Shown here one piece after another: positions 59,100 through 64,000 of a stretch of 64,000 bases of DNA. The stretch lies in assembly GCF_007655135.1 (NCBI RefSeq), contig NC_045130.1, forward strand, positions 7,378,001 to 7,442,000, read 5' to 3'. The notes below the pieces were generated by a model. That model worked only from the letters and a program-made list of their open reading frames with translations, had not been told where the DNA came from and made no database searches. Position 1 is the stretch's first letter; the number at the start of each line of letters is the position of its first letter. Made by a program: the position numbers and the translations under genes. The stretch comes from Punica granatum (taxonomy: Eukaryota > Streptophyta > Magnoliopsida > Myrtales > Lythraceae).

Positions 59100-59195
59100 A
59101 TGGCCAAGGCACGGATGAATTTCGCCTCTTCTCATGCACGAATGAGATCTTTGTTGTTATTTTATATGGTTCTTTGGTGTCGAATTCTCTTCTAA
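59100..59195 (+). other. Upstream ORF of 31 codons in the ACR leader
   Basis: ATG at 59100 opens a 31-codon frame starting MAKARMNFASSHARMR and ending LWCRILF, with the stop at 59193-59195, seven bases before the predicted leader-intron donor. It carries a basic first half and a hydrophobic end. It lies entirely upstream of the main start at 59467. Whether it is translated or conserved cannot be told from one sequence. Confidence 0.35.
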
Positions 59196-59466
59196 GGATC
59201 GGTGAGTATGAGAATATTGCATTCCAGGATTCGGGCGGGGACCATGTGGGCCCCTGTGCTTTGTGCGGTGTTATTGGAAAGCGGTCGTGCTCTTGGAGCG
59301 ATTAATAGCTCTCGATAATACATGTTCAGCGCGGTGGCTTTTGTTGCTGTCCAACTGTGGTAGGCAGAGTAGAGCTCAAATGCCTTCTGATATGACGGAT
59401 TTTTGCTGCTGCTGAAATGCAGGAATGCGGGACAGGGGCATCTAAGTCGAGCGGGAGCTTCATGTG

Positions 59467-62400
59467 ATGGCTAAAACATGCTGGCCCTACTTTGATCCCG
59501 AGTATGAAAACCTCAGCACTAAAATCAATCCACCGAGGTTTGTTCCTCTGAACTGGCCTTCTTGTTTCATGGTAACACAATGAACAGCTTTAAATGCCCT
59601 GTTGGATCATGACAGCGTTGAAGTATAATCTAAAGGACTTGAATTGGTCGCCATTTACGTATATATGGCCATTAGATTCTTACCTTTTACTGTCCTTTTG
59701 CAGGGTCTCTATCGATAACACTAGCTGTAGCGACTGTACACTTATCAAGGTAATGGACCGTGACCCCGCTCTGTAGTTTCTCTTGACAACCTTTGTTGGA
59801 TCCTCTGGTTGTGTATTTGCTCGACAGAGGGCATTAATTCACGAATAACTTAAGAGCATTTTTTCTGTTTTCTGAACCTCAACCTGTACAATTTAATTTC
59901 AAAGCTGAACGTGTCATGATGTGTACTTACAGGTTGATAGCATGAATAAACCTGGAATCCTTCTCGAAGTTGTCCAGATACTCGCTGACCTCGATCTTAT
60001 TGTCACAAAAGCTTACATCTCATCAGATGGCGGCTGGTTCATGGATGGTATGTTATCCACCTTTTATAAAATTTATATGCGAACTTTTGAATAGTCGAAT
60101 GACAGAGACTTGACAGAACAATCATCACAATTCTCTGGAGTTTGAGTGAGCGAAATCTCTTGGTATCACTGATGATGTTATGCCGAGCACTCGCTAGATT
60201 TCTAGATTGATAATACATGAAAGCTCCTAGGCAAAGAGAAAGGTATGCAAGCGGATATTTCAATATAAGTCCTCAAAATCAAAATGGAATTAAAGAAAAT
60301 AAAAAAAAAATTATGGGGGGGGGGGGGTCAAACTGACTTTGTTGAATAACAAACTTCAACAATAATATATTCAATAATATTCTATAGAAATAAATAGAAT
60401 TTTATATAATATAGTATAATATAGTATGAAGAGAATGAATCTTTTTATCGAAGGATCAGAAATGGGGATATTTGCAGGAAGCTTAAAATTACAACATTCT
60501 GAGACTTCATTTTGAAATCGAACACAGTTGCGAGATTCTGAGCAGTGAACACAAATAAATGCCTAGCAAACTGTAGAAACAACAGATCATAGACCAATCT
60601 GAGTGAGACATAGCCCACAGTTTTTGCCGGACCAACAAACAAAAACTTCTTTTCTCTCTCTCTTTTTGTCATCCAGTCCTACTGTTTTCTTATGGTCTCA
60701 ATCTTGTTTGAATAAACAGTATTTCATGTCACCGATCAGCAAGGAAACAAAATTACAGATAGCAAAACGATGGAGTACATAGAAAAGGTATGCCCTTTCT
60801 TTCTCACTTGTAATTTGCCTTTTCTCTAATGGACCAAACAGAGTATATCCGTTCTGTATTATACAATCAGCCTCACTTAATTTACCATTTATTTTTCGGA
60901 TTGTCAGTTGTATGTTATATAATCCGATAACATTCCTAAGACATCACAGTATGGTACTTTTTTATCATCAGAATAGAAGGGTTTGTATATTCATTCTCAT
61001 ATATAGACACAGTTTACTGAAACCTTTCATGTCCTAGTCTGCTAGATATCGAGAACCGGGCGAATCTGACTCTAGACTGTGCCTCCTCACTCAACATCGC
61101 GTCTGAATCAGAGAAGCATGGCCTTTCTAGGCTTTAGATAATGGACTATGGTTCTCTGCATTCATACCGGAAAGATGCATTCATATTCCTTTTCTCCTTG
61201 AGAGTTGAGACAGTTGGAAACAAAGTAGGAATTGTATGGTTTCGCTGAAAAACTCATCCTCTTGAAGAAACGAAAACTATGATAAATTTCCATATGAAGA
61301 CTGACCCTATTTTGTATAACACAAAAGAAAAAAACCGTCGGTATCATTTCTTCTAGGTTTTAGGTCCAAACGGGCACCGCATTGACAGAATAAAGATGTG
61401 GCCGGGCAAACGGGTCGGGATCCACTCCATTGGAGACCACACTGCAATCGAACTCATAGGCAAGGACCGTCCAGGTCTACTATCAGAAATCTCCGCGGTC
61501 CTTGCAGGACTCCAAATCAACGTGGTAGCGGCTGAAGTGTGGACTCACAACAGGAGGATTGCCTGTGTCCTGTATGTGAATGATGACATCACCAGTCGTG
61601 CCGTGGATGATCCTAAGAAACTCTCGGTCATGGAGGACCAGCTCCAGAACATCCTTCGAGGTTGTGAGACCAATGATGACGATGATGAGAACAAGGTTGC
61701 TCGGACTTCTTTCTCCATGGGCTTCACTCACATTGATCGAAGGTTGCACCAGATGCTGTTTGCTGACAAGGACTATGAGAGCTGTGGCCTGACTTCTGAT
61801 TCCGATCATAGCCCGCCCTCCTCAAAATCAACAGTCACGATCGACCGGTGCGAGGAGAAGGGGTATTCTGCGGTCAGTGTCCGGTGCAAGGATCGACCGA
61901 AGCTGTTATTTGACATTGTTTGCACGCTGACGGATTTGCAGTATGTTGTTTTCCATGCTAGCATCTCATCCGATGGTCCCGATGCTCTACAGGTACCTGA
62001 ATGTAGACCGTCTATTGTTCATTTCAGAATGCATATTTTTCTTGTTCTTCAGAAGTTAATCTCGGTCTGGACTGCACCTGATTCGCAGGAATACTACATT
62101 AGGCATATGGATGGTTGCACACTCGATTCTGAAGGAGAGAAGGAACGGGTGATTAAATGCCTTGAAGCTGCGATTCGGAGACGAGTCAGTGAGGTAAGTT
62201 ACAATGCCATCTTCAGCCTAACTCGTGATCATGCTCTACGTATTTTAATTATGTTACTAATGCAGGGACTAAGCTTAGAGCTATGTGCAAAGGACAGAGT
62301 GGGGCTGCTCTCAGAGGTAACTCGGATCCTCCGAGAAAACGGGCTCTCTGTTACAAGGGCTGGGGTGACCACGGTCGGGGAACAGGCCGTGAATGTCTTC

Positions 62401-62601
62401 TATGTTCGAGACGCTTCGGGGAACCCGGTGGACATGGAGATGATCGAGGCCCTGAGGAAGGAAATCGGGCACACGATGATGCTCAACGTGAAGAAGTCGC
62501 AGGGACCGGCCGTCGCGAATAAGGCCCAGGGCCCCGAGGCCAGCGGGTGGGCCAAGACAAGCTTCTTCTTTGGGAATCTCTTCGAGAGATTCTTGGCTTG
62601 A
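59467..62601 (+). CDS. ACT domain repeat protein (ACR3/ACR4-like)
   Basis: Seven exons: 59467-59537, 59704-59749, 59933-60047, 60720-60787, 61357-61992, 62089-62193, 62266-62601. All are GT-AG with matching phases, encoding 458 residues, the usual ACR length. There are four ACT domains: residues about 36-110 ([20 protein letters not shown]), 130-205 ([20 protein letters not shown]), 258-335 ([19 protein letters not shown]), 349-425 ([20 protein letters not shown]). ACT modules bind small ligands, usually amino acids. ACR proteins have no enzyme domain and are thought to act as amino-acid sensors or regulators, related to the sensor half of bacterial GlnD. The subcellular site cannot be read from the sequence. 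Intron 5 (96 bp) and intron 6 (72 bp) are both multiples of three without stops, so unspliced RNA stays open. Confidence 0.95.
60315..60327. repeat. Poly(G) tract in ACR intron 3
   Basis: About thirteen G residues follow a run of A residues within the 672-bp third intron. Such a tract can form G-rich secondary structure and is also prone to sequencing error. Confidence 0.8.
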
Positions 62602-63690
62602 ATCCCATAAATGGTTGTCGCATCTTGCCCATATAAGATTATCTCTAACCCGAAAACATGCATGCAACCTTAAAAAGTGTAAGCAAGCATAGAAAATATC
62701 TATGTGTAATAAGGTCATGCCAGGTGTTAAAAGATGATGTATGGGGCAGGGGCTTTGTCAAATTGTAATTTGCATGTACGCTTTTATGAATTTTAAATCC
62801 TTCTGGGCTTCTCTTGTTTTACATACGTCGGATGAATATACCGTTTCTTTGATTGTGTTTTCTCTTTTGCTTCTTCGTGAAGCGTTGCGTATGAAAACAA
62901 CAATTGGGAGTTGCTTGCTTGCTTGTTTCTCCGGTTTTGTCTGCGGCTTTAAAACTTCAAATCGAGGAAATGCGATGGCGGAAATTTCGATTCTTTCTCG
63001 ACTTCATATACAAGTGCACGCGAGAGTAAAGGGATTGTGTACGTATAAGATACTAAGGAATTTGTGACGATGATACTTTTCCGGGTGCATACTCAAAACA
63101 CATGAAAGACAACGAGATTAGCGTTACCGATGCTTCTGTCAAGTAAGCTCCAAGAAACAATAAGGCTTAACTCCGAAGGGTGAGTGTAAATCACGTTGGT
63201 CGACCAGAGTATTTTATCTTTTTCTCTCTTTTTAATGACAAATTTAAGTCTTTTTTCTATTGTATATACAATTAATAATTACCTAAACAGGAAATAAAAA
63301 AGATTATTATCTATTATCATTTTATGAGATAAAGCAAAAATCTATCACAGGTCCATATGAATATTACATTAACACCTGTCCAATTGTTTCTCACTTTCTC
63401 TTCCTCTTTTTTTTTTTTTTTTTTGTTTTAGCTAAAAAAATATAAATTTAATATGTAAAAGGAAATCTGAATAGTAATAGTCATTAATGTAAGGAGGAAA
63501 ATCGCAATGGTGTGTAGTTTGCTTCAGCTCTCATGGATGGGATTTTAACTCCATTCCCTTTTTTTTTGGATCCCGGATTCTCTGTCCGATCACATTCGTA
63601 GCCTTCCCATTCCTATTGACAGATCTGGAGATGATTATCTTTGCCTGGAAATTCTCTTCCAATTCACTCGGAGTCGTGCAGCAGAAGTCT
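62602..63690. other. 3' flank of the ACR gene
   Basis: The first 250 bases are probably 3' UTR; a TTGTAATTTGCATGTACG stretch near 62763 is near-consensus for a plant far-upstream polyadenylation element, though I cannot fix the site. No further gene is supported. Confidence 0.45.
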
Positions 63691-63830
63691 TTGCTGCTCA
63701 GCCCCGCTGTCAAGAATAGAGAGCGAATTGAACGTCTTATTCGTTGGAGTCCCTCTGGCCCAGGATGGTGTAAGCTTAACACGAATGGATCGGCGCTTGG
63801 TAATCCGGGTAAAGTGGGAATGGTCCATTC
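63691..63830 (+). pseudogene. LINE-type RNase H fragment
   Basis: The frame reads IRWSPSGPGWCKLNTNGSAL followed by GNPGKVG. This is the start of the RNase H domain found in plant non-LTR retrotransposons (typical form W-x-P-P-x-G-x-x-K-x-N-x-D-G-S). The catalytic Asp of the first strand is replaced by Asn (LNTNGS), and after KVG the similarity stops. Nothing upstream resembles reverse transcriptase. It is a short dead fragment. Confidence 0.6.
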
Positions 63831-64000
63831 TTTTCTCCCTTCGTGCAATATGATATCAACTAGAGAAGTACATATTTTTTTCACGATACATAAACACACG
63901 TAAATTTAGCTATTTGGAGATATATAGTTCACTCTGAATCTGAAAACATATATGAGTTTCTATTTTTTCTTTTTAATGGATAAATGAATAATTGCAATTG

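Larger units (their letters stand above)
58675..59466 (+). promoter_or_regulatory. ACR gene promoter and 5' leader with intron
   Basis: GTATATAACAG near 58675 is a candidate TATA box. It is followed by a GAAT microsatellite (58743-58767), a GAGAAAGAGAAAGAGAGAG run and a long C/T-rich leader. A donor (GGATCG/GTGAGTATG, intron from 59202) and an acceptor (TGAAATGCAG, to 59422) define a likely 221-bp leader intron ending 44 bases before the start codon. The last upstream ORF ends just before the donor. Confidence 0.5.

Noticed and set aside
61396..62601. A single 401-codon ACR exon without introns
   Set aside because: The continuous frame passes through two segments with strong GT-AG borders whose peptides interrupt the third ACT domain and do not fit the family, and the first part of the protein is encoded upstream. 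It is kept only as a possible intron-retention isoform.
1..64000. CRISPR array, phage, bacterial operon or toxin system
   Set aside because: There are no regularly spaced repeats with unique spacers. The tandem repeats seen are microsatellites, duplications or transposon parts in a plant genome.
1..64000. tRNA or rRNA genes
   Set aside because: Several box B-like motifs occur, but none lies in a sequence that folds as a complete tRNA; they fit SINE relics. No rRNA signature was seen.

Overview
This window looks like nuclear DNA of a flowering plant, most likely a eudicot. The genes are split by GT-AG introns. Exons are richer in GC than the AT-rich introns and spacers. The protein families are plant-specific (NAC, PPR, TOL, ACR, RLCK), and the spacers carry plant-type SINEs, MITEs, Helitron ends and LTR elements. 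No bacterial, organellar or viral gene block is visible. I cannot name the species from the sequence.

Layout. 1-9446 is a gene-poor, transposon-rich flank with a non-autonomous LTR retrotransposon (3559-5437), SINE-like copies and one doubtful small ORF near 7541. 9447-13330 (minus) is a nine-exon TOM1-LIKE (TOL) VHS-GAT gene. 16066-19099 (minus) is a five-exon, membrane-tethered NAC factor of the ANAC016/ANAC017 type. 24019-24783 (minus) is an intronless gene of unknown function. 24930-30018 is AT-rich with a Helitron end and a 349-bp tandem duplication. 30019-34677 (plus) holds two intronless PPR genes in tandem. 34678-38640 is repeat-rich with a second Helitron end. 39313-43053 (plus) is a nine-exon mitochondrial branched-chain 2-oxoacid dehydrogenase E1-alpha gene. 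44284-49181 (plus) is a ten-exon receptor-like cytoplasmic kinase with a USP-like N-terminus. 49182-58650 is spacer with nested inverted repeats, a SINE with intact target-site duplications and a Mutator-like foldback element. 59467-62601 (plus) is a seven-exon, four-ACT-domain ACR gene. The right end holds a fragment of LINE-type RNase H.

The genes are not an operon or pathway cluster. They serve endosomal sorting of ubiquitinated membrane proteins, stress signalling by a tethered transcription factor, organelle RNA processing, branched-chain amino-acid breakdown, kinase signalling and amino-acid sensing. Their order is still informative. From memory of the Arabidopsis map, TOL3, EMB2170 and the E1-alpha gene are neighbours at At1g21380-21400, and TOL4, an EMB2170 paralogue and ACR3 are neighbours at At1g76970-76990. 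This window would carry both sets in one segment.

Exon boundaries were derived by hand from splice sites, reading phase and family similarity, and every multi-exon gene closes in frame. I found no convincing new molecular system. The most useful leads are the gene order, two in-frame stop-free introns in the ACR gene, a 31-codon upstream ORF in its leader, and several well-bounded transposable elements.
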